From contig JAGWAS010000030.1 in assembly GCA_021296235.1 (NCBI GenBank), positions 1,838 to 36,711 on the forward strand: a stretch of DNA of 34,874 bases. The letters run 5' to 3'. The stretch's first letter is position 1; each line of letters starts with the position of its first letter. This document shows, piece after piece, positions 8,936 to 16,498 of this stretch. The notes under the pieces were generated by a model. It saw nothing but the letters and a program-made list of their open reading frames with translations. It was not told the DNA's origin and did no database searches. A program made the position numbers and the translations under genes. This DNA is from Paracoccaceae bacterium. Lineage in GTDB: Bacteria > Pseudomonadota > Alphaproteobacteria > Rhodobacterales > Rhodobacteraceae.

Positions 8936-9814
8936 TCATTCGTAGCCCCCGGAAGCGAAACCGCGCACGAGGTGCTTCTGCAAGGCAAGAAAGATCAGCA
9001 GTATCGGAACCGTTGCCACCGTGCTGGCTGCCATGAGTAGGCCGAACTTGATGTTCTGCCCGCCACCCGTAAGGGCATCAAGCGTGATCGTAATCGTCCG
9101 GAGACTGTCGCTGCTGATCAACACGACTGGATACAGGTATTCGCCCCAGCAAAGAATAAAGACAAAGATTGAGGTTGAAATAACCCCCGGCAAGGCCTGC
9201 GGCATGGCAATCAGAAAGAATGCTTCGAACCGGTTGGCACCATCCACAACGGCGGCCTCTTCCATCGTCTTCGGGATCGTCTGGAAGCAGGCGCGCATCA
9301 TCCAGATTCCCAGCGGCAACGTGAAACTGAGGTAGCTGAGGATAAGGCCGGCATGCGTATTGACCAAGCCGGCCATTTGCAGTCCGATGTAGAACGGTAT
9401 GATCAGCACGATCGACGGAACCATGTAGGCGTAAAGGCTTATTCGTGCGATCCATTCGGCGGCAGGCGTCAGAAACCTGGTCAATACATAGGCGCTCATG
9501 GAGGCGAGCGTGACTGTAACGACAGTTACAAAACAGGAAATCCACGCGGTGTTGAACAGATGCCAAAGGATGCTCGTCTGCTCAAACAGGTCAGTATAGT
9601 TCTGGAAACTGACTTCCCGCGGGATCAGAGTTCGCTCGATCGAGATTTCCCGAAAGTTCTTAATTGAGGCAGTCACCATCCAGTAGAATGGAAACAGGAC
9701 CAGCAACAGAAGGAGAAAGACCCCTCCATAGACCGAGATGGATTTGAGCACAGGGATCTTTTGCCTGTTGCGGCGCAATGCCTGCTTCTGCACTGGATGT
9801 GGAACCCTGGTCAT
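8936..9814 (-). CDS. Sugar ABC transporter permease (MalG-like)
   Basis: A 292-residue inner-membrane permease of the carbohydrate uptake class. A basic N-terminus precedes the first membrane helix (VYGGVFLLLLLVLFPFYWMV, about 29-48), and about six helices are apparent. The EAA loop that docks on the ATPase reads EEAAVVDGANRFEAFFLIAMP. The protein ends in the short GFASGGYE tail seen in many MalG-type permeases (...GAVKG/GGYE). The start ATG overlaps the stop of the upstream permease by 4 bases, so the pair is translationally coupled. It pairs with that MalF-like subunit and with the ATPase encoded at 5933-7048. Confidence 0.92.
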   Translation of the reverse strand: MTRVPHPVQKQALRRNRQKIPVLKSISVYGGVFLLLLLVLFPFYWMVTASIKNFREISIERTLIPREVSFQNYTDLFEQTSILWHLFNTAWISCFVTVVTVTLASMSAYVLTRFLTPAAEWIARISLYAYMVPSIVLIIPFYIGLQMAGLVNTHAGLILSYLSFTLPLGIWMMRACFQTIPKTMEEAAVVDGANRFEAFFLIAMPQALPGVISTSIFVFILCWGEYLYPVVLISSDSLRTITITLDALTGGGQNIKFGLLMAASTVATVPILLIFLALQKHLVRGFASGGYE

Positions 9815-10863
9815 GACGTGTCGTAGGCTTGCCGCAACCGTGCGCCGACCCGAAAATGAATTGCTGCCAAAAGGGTAACGAACACCATCAGGTAAACCGA
9901 CACAGCTGAGGCATGGCCCATCCGGAACAAACCGAACGCCTCTTTGAAGGCCATGATTGGCAGAACTTCGGTTGCACCAATGGGACCTCCTTTCGTCAAC
10001 AACCAGATCATGTCATAATTTCGAAACGCCCAAATCGCCCGGATCAGCACTACAACCATGAGGGCCGGTGCAAGGAGTGGCAAAGTCAGGTGGAAAAAGC
10101 GCCTAACCGGCCCGGCACCATCCAGCGCGGCCGCTTCGTAGATGTTGTCGGGTACATTCTGGATGGCGGCAAGAAGGGTGATCGCGGCAAATGGAAACCA
10201 CGTCCACGCCGATATCAGGATAACTGCCATCATTGCGAAACGTTGATCTCCAAGCCAGGGAACTGAGACAGCCTGCGCACCGATGAAGCTAAGGAAGTCA
10301 TTCAGGATGCCACGGCCGCTAAAGATGAACTTCCAGATGAACGCCACAACAATTGATGGAACAATGTAGGGGAAGATCACCAGTGCCCGAAGAGGGCCGC
10401 GGCCTCGGAAGTTACAGTCGAGCAGAATTGCTATGGCGAGACCGACAACCGTGGCCACTGCGGTGGAGCCGACTGTGAAGACGACTCCGTTCCAAAACGC
10501 AATCCAAAAGTCAGCGTCGGTCAGAAGGTCGCTGTAGTTGGATAGACCGGCGAAACGCCACGTGCGTATCAGGGTGTTCTGGACAAAGAACCCCAAGGCG
10601 AAAGTGTAAATGATCGGCAGGGCGATCACGAATGCGATGACGATGGTGGTCGGGCCAAGTGCCAAATAATAGAAGATGCGTTCGTCACGAAATTTCAGGC
10701 GCGGAACGTGCCGTTTGCGGCTTGCCGAATTTGTTGTGGGGTAAGCCAAGCTGCCGAACCTCAGGTGGATTGCTCTTGCATGTCGGGTTTCGACAAATAT
10801 GACATCCTTGGAATCCTGATTCCTTCGGAGATCATGAACCCCCAAATGCGCATTGTTCTGCAA
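9811..10863 (-). CDS. Sugar ABC transporter permease (MalF-like)
   Basis: A 350-residue inner-membrane permease, the second half of the translocation channel. The first helix (IFYYLALGPTTIVIAFVIAL, about residues 63-82) is preceded by an unusually long polar N-terminus of about 60 residues, so translation may really start downstream, for example at a TTG near 10750. The EAA loop reads YEAAALDGAGPVRRFFHLTLP, followed by the MalF-type segment MIWLLTKGGP. Its stop overlaps the start of the MalG-like permease. The cognate binding protein gene lies upstream on the same strand, but separated by an unusual 960-base gap. Confidence 0.9.
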   Translation of the reverse strand: MQNNAHLGVHDLRRNQDSKDVIFVETRHARAIHLRFGSLAYPTTNSASRKRHVPRLKFRDERIFYYLALGPTTIVIAFVIALPIIYTFALGFFVQNTLIRTWRFAGLSNYSDLLTDADFWIAFWNGVVFTVGSTAVATVVGLAIAILLDCNFRGRGPLRALVIFPYIVPSIVVAFIWKFIFSGRGILNDFLSFIGAQAVSVPWLGDQRFAMMAVILISAWTWFPFAAITLLAAIQNVPDNIYEAAALDGAGPVRRFFHLTLPLLAPALMVVVLIRAIWAFRNYDMIWLLTKGGPIGATEVLPIMAFKEAFGLFRMGHASAVSVYLMVFVTLLAAIHFRVGARLRQAYDTS

Positions 10864-11824
10864 TCCGGAGGATCGTGCGTTGCAATTGGGTCCATGACAG
10901 CGAGTTCCTTACCCGGTACTCTGCGCCTCAGGATGACATTGAGCTGAGCCTCGCCCCAAGCAGTTGGTGTTCCTTCACGTAGTCCGGAGCCATTGTTGCT
11001 GAGTTTGCCATAGATCATCGCAACTTGAGCAAATTTGTCTCTGGCAACCAATCTAGTGCGCATGGATTGTATTGCCCTCCCATCGGCTTGAGTGCGGGTA
11101 GGCAGTACGGTCGAGAAATTGTGCAGGGCTGTAATTTCGGAGTCCTGAACGCGCTTTGACGGACGATTTCGGGTCCGCGATTCAGGCTGCTCGCCAAAAC
11201 TGCCGGGGGCAGGGCTCACTCTGTGCCTGCCATTGAAGCAGGGGTGCTCCAGCGAGCGCCAATGGTTGACAAGGCCGCGTCCATGCTCGCCCAAAGAGCA
11301 CCCACCGGAACACCTAGTGCTTCCTCCAGCGGTCAGACAGTTGAAACTCTGCGGGCGTCGACACATGTGGTTATTGCTTCCAACAAAAAGTTGCATTTGA
11401 AGAACTGGACCACTTGCAACACGTATGGTGGCACAACATTCCGAATCGCGTCCTTGAACTTGCCTGAGGCAGCGGCAATCGGCCAAGGCATGAACTGTCA
11501 CACGATCCAGGGAACTTCGCAAGCATTCCCCGTCCCGCAAAATGACGCGGGCGGCAGTGTGAAGATCATTTCAACAAATGCCTGGCTAACAACACCAGCA
11601 CTGCGAAGCACCTGTTGACTGGGCAATTCGACTGGGAGGGCGATTCATGTCCGCCCTCCCAGAACCGTTATGCAATCGTTGTCCTTGGTGTCTGCACAGA
11701 ACTGACCCTGGGACGGACGAGTGCCATATTCGATACCGTTGCTGGCTGTACCGCAAGAGATCAGCGTTCTATCCATGAACACAGCCGCAACAAAACAAAG
11801 CCGGCCAGGTATTGTTCCCGGAGC
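10864..11824 (-). other. Long gap inside the transporter operon, possible gene remnant
   Basis: The 961 bases between the binding protein and the permease hold no gene I can support. On the minus strand, protein-like stretches appear in alternating frames (for example 11360-11600 and 10890-11140) without continuity, start or recognisable motif. A 259-codon minus-strand frame (10761-11540) also overlaps the permease start. This may be a decayed gene, but codon composition is not convincing and no family is recognised. Confidence 0.35.
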
Positions 11825-13129
11825 CTACTGTGCAGCGGCCCTCTGAGCGTCAAAATCGGCTTGCAATTCGAGAATCTTCTCTTTGCCCCAAGCGGCGGCC
11901 TCTTCTGCAGGGACGTCCTGAAGCAGCACCATCTGGATCATTTGCGGAAGAATGTTCGACGCATTCAATGCACCTGCGTAGTAGTTCGGAGGGTGATCCG
12001 GAGATTCCCAGCCCAGCGACCGTCCATAGGCAACCGCGTCGTAGACGATTCCCATGTCCTCAAGATGTGACTGGATCAGCGGGTCGTCCATGTATAGCGG
12101 GCTGTCGCGGTACGACACCAAAGGCGGCGTGAGATGGACAGGGACCGTACGCAGGAACGGCAGCAGGTATTCCGGCTGCATCATGAAATCCAGGAATTCC
12201 TTGCCGAGGTCCTTATTGGGTGCACCCGACATGACCGCATGGGATTTTCGACTAAGCGGTCCAGCACGCATTTTTCCCATAGGCTGGTGCAGAACCCTGG
12301 TGTGCTCGGTCAGTGGGGGGTTGTCCCTGGCAGTGTGCACCAGCAGGCGTCCGCCATACATGGAAATCGCCACCAGTTCGGCCGTAAAGGCATCAATGCT
12401 GTCCCACCATTCCCAAGTTGCGCTCTCTGGGGGCGAGTATTGGTGCAACTGCTTCAAGAAGTTGAGCGCTTCGATGGACTCAGGGCTGTCGACAATCGGC
12501 TTCAACTCCGTATCGAACACGAAACCGCCGTTCTGCCAAAGCAGAACCTCGTAGTGCCAAGCTGTCCACTCGCCCGGACCTGCGGCAATAGCAATGCCGT
12601 AGAAGTTGTTTTCGGGGTCGTTGAGCTGCTCTGCAGCTGACAGGAAATCCTCCCATGTCTGTGGCGGCGCTATACCAGCCTCATCCAAAACATCCTTGCG
12701 ATACCACCACATTTCTGAGGTCAGGGCATAAGGGATGTCCCAATGCACGTCCTTGTAGGGAATGGATGCCAACGGCACTACGTCGTCGCCGTATTTTTCG
12801 AACCACCAGGCTGCAGACTCAAGCAGCCCAAGATCAGCATAGGTAAGCAATCGCTCAAGCTGCATGGATGCAATTTCGGGTGGTTCGCCGGCAGCGACCC
12901 GCACGGCGAGCGCTTCGTCCATGTTGCCCTGAAAGTCCAGTTCGATCCTGACGTTGGGATTGGCGGCCATGAAGTCTTCGGCCGCTGCACGGTAGAAGGC
13001 TTGGCTTTCGGGTGCAATTTCATCCGACATAAGGTGAACAACGCGCTCTTGCGCCATTCCGCACGTCGCGATGACAGCTGCCACTGCCACCGCAAGGTAA
13101 CTCGCGAAGTAAGTTCGTATCTGTTGCAT
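11825..13129 (-). CDS. Sugar ABC transporter substrate-binding protein
   Basis: A 434-residue extracellular solute-binding protein of family 1 type (MalE/UgpB-like), which captures a carbohydrate in the periplasm for the neighbouring permeases. A signal peptide is clear: basic MQQIR, hydrophobic core YLAVAVAAVIA, and cleavage near CGMAQ. Mature features include ANPNVRIELDF (lobe strand 2), IPYALTSEMWWYRKDVLDEAG and PPQTWEDFLSAAEQL, the classic hinge-region motif of this family. The start at 13129 has GGAGG 6 bases upstream. A longer reading to 13165 lacks such support and would bury the signal peptide. It is the first gene of the minus-strand block. Downstream comes a 960-base gap before the permeases. 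Confidence 0.93.
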   Translation of the reverse strand: MQQIRTYFASYLAVAVAAVIATCGMAQERVVHLMSDEIAPESQAFYRAAAEDFMAANPNVRIELDFQGNMDEALAVRVAAGEPPEIASMQLERLLTYADLGLLESAAWWFEKYGDDVVPLASIPYKDVHWDIPYALTSEMWWYRKDVLDEAGIAPPQTWEDFLSAAEQLNDPENNFYGIAIAAGPGEWTAWHYEVLLWQNGGFVFDTELKPIVDSPESIEALNFLKQLHQYSPPESATWEWWDSIDAFTAELVAISMYGGRLLVHTARDNPPLTEHTRVLHQPMGKMRAGPLSRKSHAVMSGAPNKDLGKEFLDFMMQPEYLLPFLRTVPVHLTPPLVSYRDSPLYMDDPLIQSHLEDMGIVYDAVAYGRSLGWESPDHPPNYYAGALNASNILPQMIQMVLLQDVPAEEAAAWGKEKILELQADFDAQRAAAQ

Positions 13130-13177
13130 TGGTTTCCTCCCGTCATTGCATGATGCCGGGCACATTGTGAATACAAC

Positions 13178-13459
13178 TCAAGCAACCCGGCGCTTGTGAT
13201 ACGCAACCGAATAGACATGAACTTCACACGGGATTAGTTTACCAATCGACAGGAAAAAGTCAATCTGATTGCAACTGTGACTATCTCCACCCGACAATCT
13301 GAACACCAGTTCCTGTTGGCGATCAATTCCGTCTTCGAGGTCCGCAATTCGTTTCAGAGCTTCCGTTATCTTTCCGGCCTCCCAACAGTGAATTGTAAGT
13401 TCCTTTACCTCAATTAGTTGCGCAAGGACGGCCTGAGACGTCTGTATCTCGTGCCGCAA
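13178..13459 (-). pseudogene. Possible fragment of a FadR/GntR-type regulator (FCD domain)
   Basis: A 93-codon minus-strand frame includes AVLAQLIEVKELTIHCWEAG and KRIADLEDGIDRQQE. This loosely resembles the first two helices of the FCD ligand-binding domain (a QLxEVRxxxE helix followed by a dimer helix). No winged-helix DNA-binding domain is found upstream, and the C-terminal half does not continue the domain. It sits just before the transporter operon, where such a regulator is common. The resemblance is weak and the region may be noncoding. The rest of 13130-13736 shows no gene. Confidence 0.2.
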
Positions 13460-13664
13460 GAAGTGAACTTCCGGTCCGGTCCGGTTTCGTTTCTCCCGGC
13501 AGAGATATGTGCCGATCTACTCGTGTAGGGAATCCATGTTTTTGATTGAAACTGCCCGTCCGCGGGGTGTGTCGTGAAACCCGAATCCGTTCAGCAGCTG
13601 GATTTCGTCGAATCCGCACTCGACTCCATTGCAATCCTGCATCGTCCCCGAACTGAAAACCCTG

Positions 13665-13688
13665 TTGGCGATTTGCCAAATTCGAATT
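13665..13688. promoter_or_regulatory. Paired palindromes upstream of soxY, candidate operator
   Basis: TTGGC-GATTT-GCCAA (13665-13679) is followed directly by the 10-base palindrome AATTCGAATT (13679-13688). Both lie about 50-70 bases before the preferred soxY start. Their position fits binding of a dimeric repressor, such as an ArsR-type SoxR, but no regulator gene is in the window and the match to any known site is not established. Their presence argues against the longest possible soxY start at 13629. Confidence 0.25.
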
Positions 13689-13736
13689 CATGCGCCATTG
13701 TGTCAATTCTGGGTAATCCAAGACACGGCATGTGTT

Positions 13737-14285
13737 GTGCAAGTAGAACAAAGCCGAATTGACGACCGCGGAAATTCGGGAACAGGCACGCTGGTCAACC
13801 GCAGGAAAGCTCTGCTGGGACTTTCCGCCTGCACGGGCGCGATTGCCGCAATTTCCCTTTGTCCCGTTCCTGCTGCATCCGCCGTGCCGGAATTGCCGGA
13901 ATGGTTGCAGACGCTGGTTCGGGACAGGCTGGGAAGATCAGACTTCCTGGAAGGGCGCGTCGTGCTGGAGATGCCCAACCGGGCTGACACGGGTCTGTCC
14001 GTGCCACTGTCGGTTTCGGTTCCGGATTCGCCGATGACGGAAGCAGACTTCGTAAAGAGCCTGCATGTGTTCTCGACAAGAAATCCGCAACCGTTGATCA
14101 GCGACTACTACTTTACTCCGAGGTCAGGGGTCGCAAAGGTTTCGCAGCGCATTCGTTTGGCCCAGACCCAGTATATCTACGGGTTCGCGATCATGAGCGA
14201 TGAAACCGCATGGATGGCGGCAAAACATGTAACCGTAACCCTCGGAGCGTGTGCAGCCGAGATTTTCTTGCCGGACGCAAAGTAG
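13737..14285 (+). CDS. soxY: SoxY-like sulfur carrier protein, atypical C-terminus
   Basis: SoxY carries sulfur intermediates covalently on a C-terminal cysteine as part of the periplasmic SoxYZ heterodimer. Here a twin-arginine-like signal is visible (VNRRKALLGLSACTGAIAA). The SoxY domain follows, with VLEMPNRADTGLSVPLSVSV, the NPQPLISDYYFTPRSG strand pair and RIRLAQTQYIYGFAIMSD. Canonical SoxY ends in GGCGG. This one reads TLGACAAEIFLPDAK, so the carrier Cys is kept but the glycine arm is lost and 12 residues follow it. The start is uncertain. GTG at 13737 gives 182 residues. A CTG nearer the signal (13791) or ATG at 13629 are alternatives, and no strong ribosome site supports any of them. 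soxZ follows after 85 bases. Confidence 0.85.
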   Translation: MQVEQSRIDDRGNSGTGTLVNRRKALLGLSACTGAIAAISLCPVPAASAVPELPEWLQTLVRDRLGRSDFLEGRVVLEMPNRADTGLSVPLSVSVPDSPMTEADFVKSLHVFSTRNPQPLISDYYFTPRSGVAKVSQRIRLAQTQYIYGFAIMSDETAWMAAKHVTVTLGACAAEIFLPDAK

Positions 14286-14370
14286 TCGAACGGGATACGA
14301 GGATGGACTTTGGAACTGGACCGCGGAAGGATCGCAACAGTCGCAAACGGCATGCGGAAGGACTGTTGAA

Positions 14371-14697
14371 ATGACCAAGGTCAGAACCCGCCTGTCTCTC
14401 CCTCCGACCGTGCTCAAGGGCGAGGTTTTCGAAGTCAAGACCCTGGTTACGCACCCGATGGACAACGGATTCATGTTTTCAAGGGACGGCCAGCGCATCC
14501 CCAGGCATATCATTCATCGGTTCGAGGCTTCGTTTAACGGTGCGCTGGTTTTCCGTGCTGACTGGCACGAAGCCGTATCGCCGAACCCTTTCATGTCATT
14601 CCACGCATCAGTGCAGGAATCGGGAAAGTTTGACTTCAGATGGTACGACGACGACGGCACGGTCCACACGGCGTCGGCCGAAGTCGAAGTCGTTTGA
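14371..14697 (+). CDS. soxZ: SoxZ, partner of the SoxYZ carrier
   Basis: A 108-residue protein matching SoxZ in length and pattern: an immunoglobulin-like beta sandwich that dimerises with SoxY and presents the carrier to SoxXA and other Sox enzymes in the periplasm. Typical stretches are RTRLSLPPTVLKGEVFEVKT, THPMDNGFMFSRDGQRIPRH and the C-terminal FDFRWYDDDGTVHTASAEVE. It has no signal peptide of its own. SoxZ is normally exported with SoxY through SoxY's Tat signal. The ATG has GGAAGGA 8 bases upstream. It lies between soxY and soxA in the usual Y-Z-A order. Confidence 0.95.
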   Translation: MTKVRTRLSLPPTVLKGEVFEVKTLVTHPMDNGFMFSRDGQRIPRHIIHRFEASFNGALVFRADWHEAVSPNPFMSFHASVQESGKFDFRWYDDDGTVHTASAEVEVV

Positions 14698-14729
14698 AAC
14701 CCGGAGGTTGCCATTGGCCAATTCGGTCG

Positions 14730-15512
14730 GTGCCGCCGATATTGCTGGCTTTGGGAATCCTTGCGGCCGCTTCATCGCCGATCGCAGATGAACCTGATCT
14801 GTTCGGTGGCGAGTTTCCATTGTCAGGTTATCATTACATGGGTGAACAGGTCCGCGCTCTCCAGGATGACGAATTCCTGAATCCCGGGCTGTTCGCTGTG
14901 GAATACGGTGAGGAACTCTGGTCCACACAAACAGGGGAGATGGGGCTCTCATGTCAGTCCTGTCACGGGGATGCATCCGAATCGATGCGAAGCGTTGCCG
15001 CAGGGTATCCGCAATTCGATGAAGAACTGGGTTCACTGGTCAATCTGGAAGCCCGCATCAACGAGATGTTAACGGCCTACATGGATGCGCCCGCCTTGCC
15101 TCATGAATCCGACGAATTACTCTCGTTGACCGCATTTGTGACTTATCAGTCCCGCGGCATCCCAATCGGGGTTGATATCTCGGGTGAAGCGGAACGGTAC
15201 TGGCAGGAAGGCCAAGAGTACTACACGCAGCGGCGGGGACAGTTGAACCTTGCCTGCAACCAGTGCCATGATGACCTCGCCGGATTCAATCTGCGCGGCG
15301 ACAGGATCAGTCAGGGCCATGTCAACGGGTTTCCCGTGTATCGATTGATGTGGAACTCCATGGGCTCGCTGCATCGCATGTTTCGCTGGTGCAACTGGGC
15401 CGTCCGCGCCGAACCGTATGAACTTGGCTCAGGGGAGTATCTGAGTCTGGAACTGTATCTTGCATGGCGGTCGAGTGGCCTGCCGATCGAAGCACCTGCT
15501 GTGCGACCGTAA
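14730..15512 (+). CDS. soxA: SoxA, diheme cytochrome c subunit of SoxXA
   Basis: With SoxX, this enzyme forms L-cysteine S-thiosulfotransferase, which couples thiosulfate to the SoxY cysteine in the periplasm. Two heme sites are present, CQSCH (75-79) and CNQCH (176-180). The active-site cysteine ligand lies in MFRWCNWAVRAEPY (Cys221). The full-length SoxA fold extends to LPIEAP at the end. A hydrophobic signal (PPILLALGILAAASSPIA) precedes the mature protein. The start is awkward. The frame is open to 14640 inside soxZ, while GTG at 14730 gives a signal peptide lacking basic residues. A GGAGG (14703-14707) is placed for a TTG at 14714 that is in a different frame, so a small indel in the leader is possible. 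Identity is certain, the exact start is not. Confidence 0.9.
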   Translation: MPPILLALGILAAASSPIADEPDLFGGEFPLSGYHYMGEQVRALQDDEFLNPGLFAVEYGEELWSTQTGEMGLSCQSCHGDASESMRSVAAGYPQFDEELGSLVNLEARINEMLTAYMDAPALPHESDELLSLTAFVTYQSRGIPIGVDISGEAERYWQEGQEYYTQRRGQLNLACNQCHDDLAGFNLRGDRISQGHVNGFPVYRLMWNSMGSLHRMFRWCNWAVRAEPYELGSGEYLSLELYLAWRSSGLPIEAPAVRP

Positions 15513-15576
15513 CTCGGCCCCGCCCTAGCGGTGGACCCTGCCGGAGGAAGACGTTTGATTTGAAAGGGGAAGATCT

Positions 15577-16485
15577 ATGTCCAGATTCCTGTCACTGTTT
15601 GCGCTTGGATTGATTTTCGTTCCACCAATCCAAGCCTTCGCATTCGACGAGTTGCAGGATTGCGCGACGTGCCCGCTCATGGTGAAGGTCGGGGGTGGAT
15701 CCTTTCCGCGCGCAGGAAACATCAATGACACAGCAGTCACTGTGAATGTTGACCACGACTTTGCGCTGTCGAGGTGCGAGGTTACGGTTGGGGAGTTTGC
15801 AGAATTCGCGAATGCCACAGGCCTGCAATCGAAGGGATGCCAACTCTTCCGGACGACAGGTGATATCGACTACCCGGAAGGTGGGTGGAACGATCCTGGA
15901 TTTCGACAGCGGGATACCCGCCCGGTCGTTTGCGTTAGCTGGGATGACGCGAATGCATATACCGAATGGCTCTCGGACCAGACAGGACAGTCATATCGGC
16001 TTCCAAGCGAGAGCGAGTGGGAGTTTGCCGCCCGTGCAGGCGCGGGGCATGAATCGAAGTGGTATGTCCGGGGCAACCTCAAGACGGGAGAGGCGAAATG
16101 TGCCACCTGCTTTGGTTCGGATGTGATGGGCCGGGAGGATGAACTGACTTCGGCAAATGTCGGGGGCAAGTTCAGAAATCCTTTCGGCCTTACCGACATG
16201 CTGGGCAATGTGTCCGAATGGACACTTGACTGCGGAGATGGCGAACTGGCGGATTCACCGGTGGACGGGAGTGCACGGCTGGGCGAGAGTTGCGGGAAAC
16301 GGATAACCAAGGGCGGGGCCTTCCACAGCGATTGGGCAGGGCTGTCGCGGTTCAGGGTTTCCAGAGTTGAGGGCCAGGGCCGGAACGATCTGGGATTCCG
16401 GGTTCTGAGGGAGTTGGACGCGTCCGGGAATGACCCCGCATTCGAACATTACGCGTCGAGTGGCTTCGAATCAGCATGCAGGTAG
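15577..16485 (+). CDS. Exported formylglycine-generating-enzyme-like protein (SUMF1/EgtB/PvdO family)
   Basis: A 302-residue protein with a signal peptide (MSRFLSLFALGLIFVPPIQA) and a C-type-lectin-like sulfatase-modifying-factor domain. The family signature is clear: PVVCVSWDDANAYTEWLS, RLPSESEWEFAARAG, NPFGLTDMLGNVSEWTLDC, ITKGGAFHSDW and the terminal LGFRVLRE. The cysteine pair that true formylglycine-generating enzymes use near the final RSAxR segment is absent (here LSRFRVSR), so sulfatase activation is unlikely. Other exported family members act as structural or iron-dependent accessory proteins. GGGGA lies 6 bases before the ATG. It is 64 bases downstream of soxA and 13 bases before the triheme cytochrome, so it belongs to the sox operon. 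Its role there is unknown. Confidence 0.88.
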   Translation: MSRFLSLFALGLIFVPPIQAFAFDELQDCATCPLMVKVGGGSFPRAGNINDTAVTVNVDHDFALSRCEVTVGEFAEFANATGLQSKGCQLFRTTGDIDYPEGGWNDPGFRQRDTRPVVCVSWDDANAYTEWLSDQTGQSYRLPSESEWEFAARAGAGHESKWYVRGNLKTGEAKCATCFGSDVMGREDELTSANVGGKFRNPFGLTDMLGNVSEWTLDCGDGELADSPVDGSARLGESCGKRITKGGAFHSDWAGLSRFRVSRVEGQGRNDLGFRVLRELDASGNDPAFEHYASSGFESACR

Positions 16486-16498
16486 GTTGATCGTAACC

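Noticed and set aside
11223..11618. A 131-codon plus-strand frame inside the transporter gap
   Set aside because: No ribosome site, no domain and orientation opposite to the operon. The reverse strand looks no more convincing.
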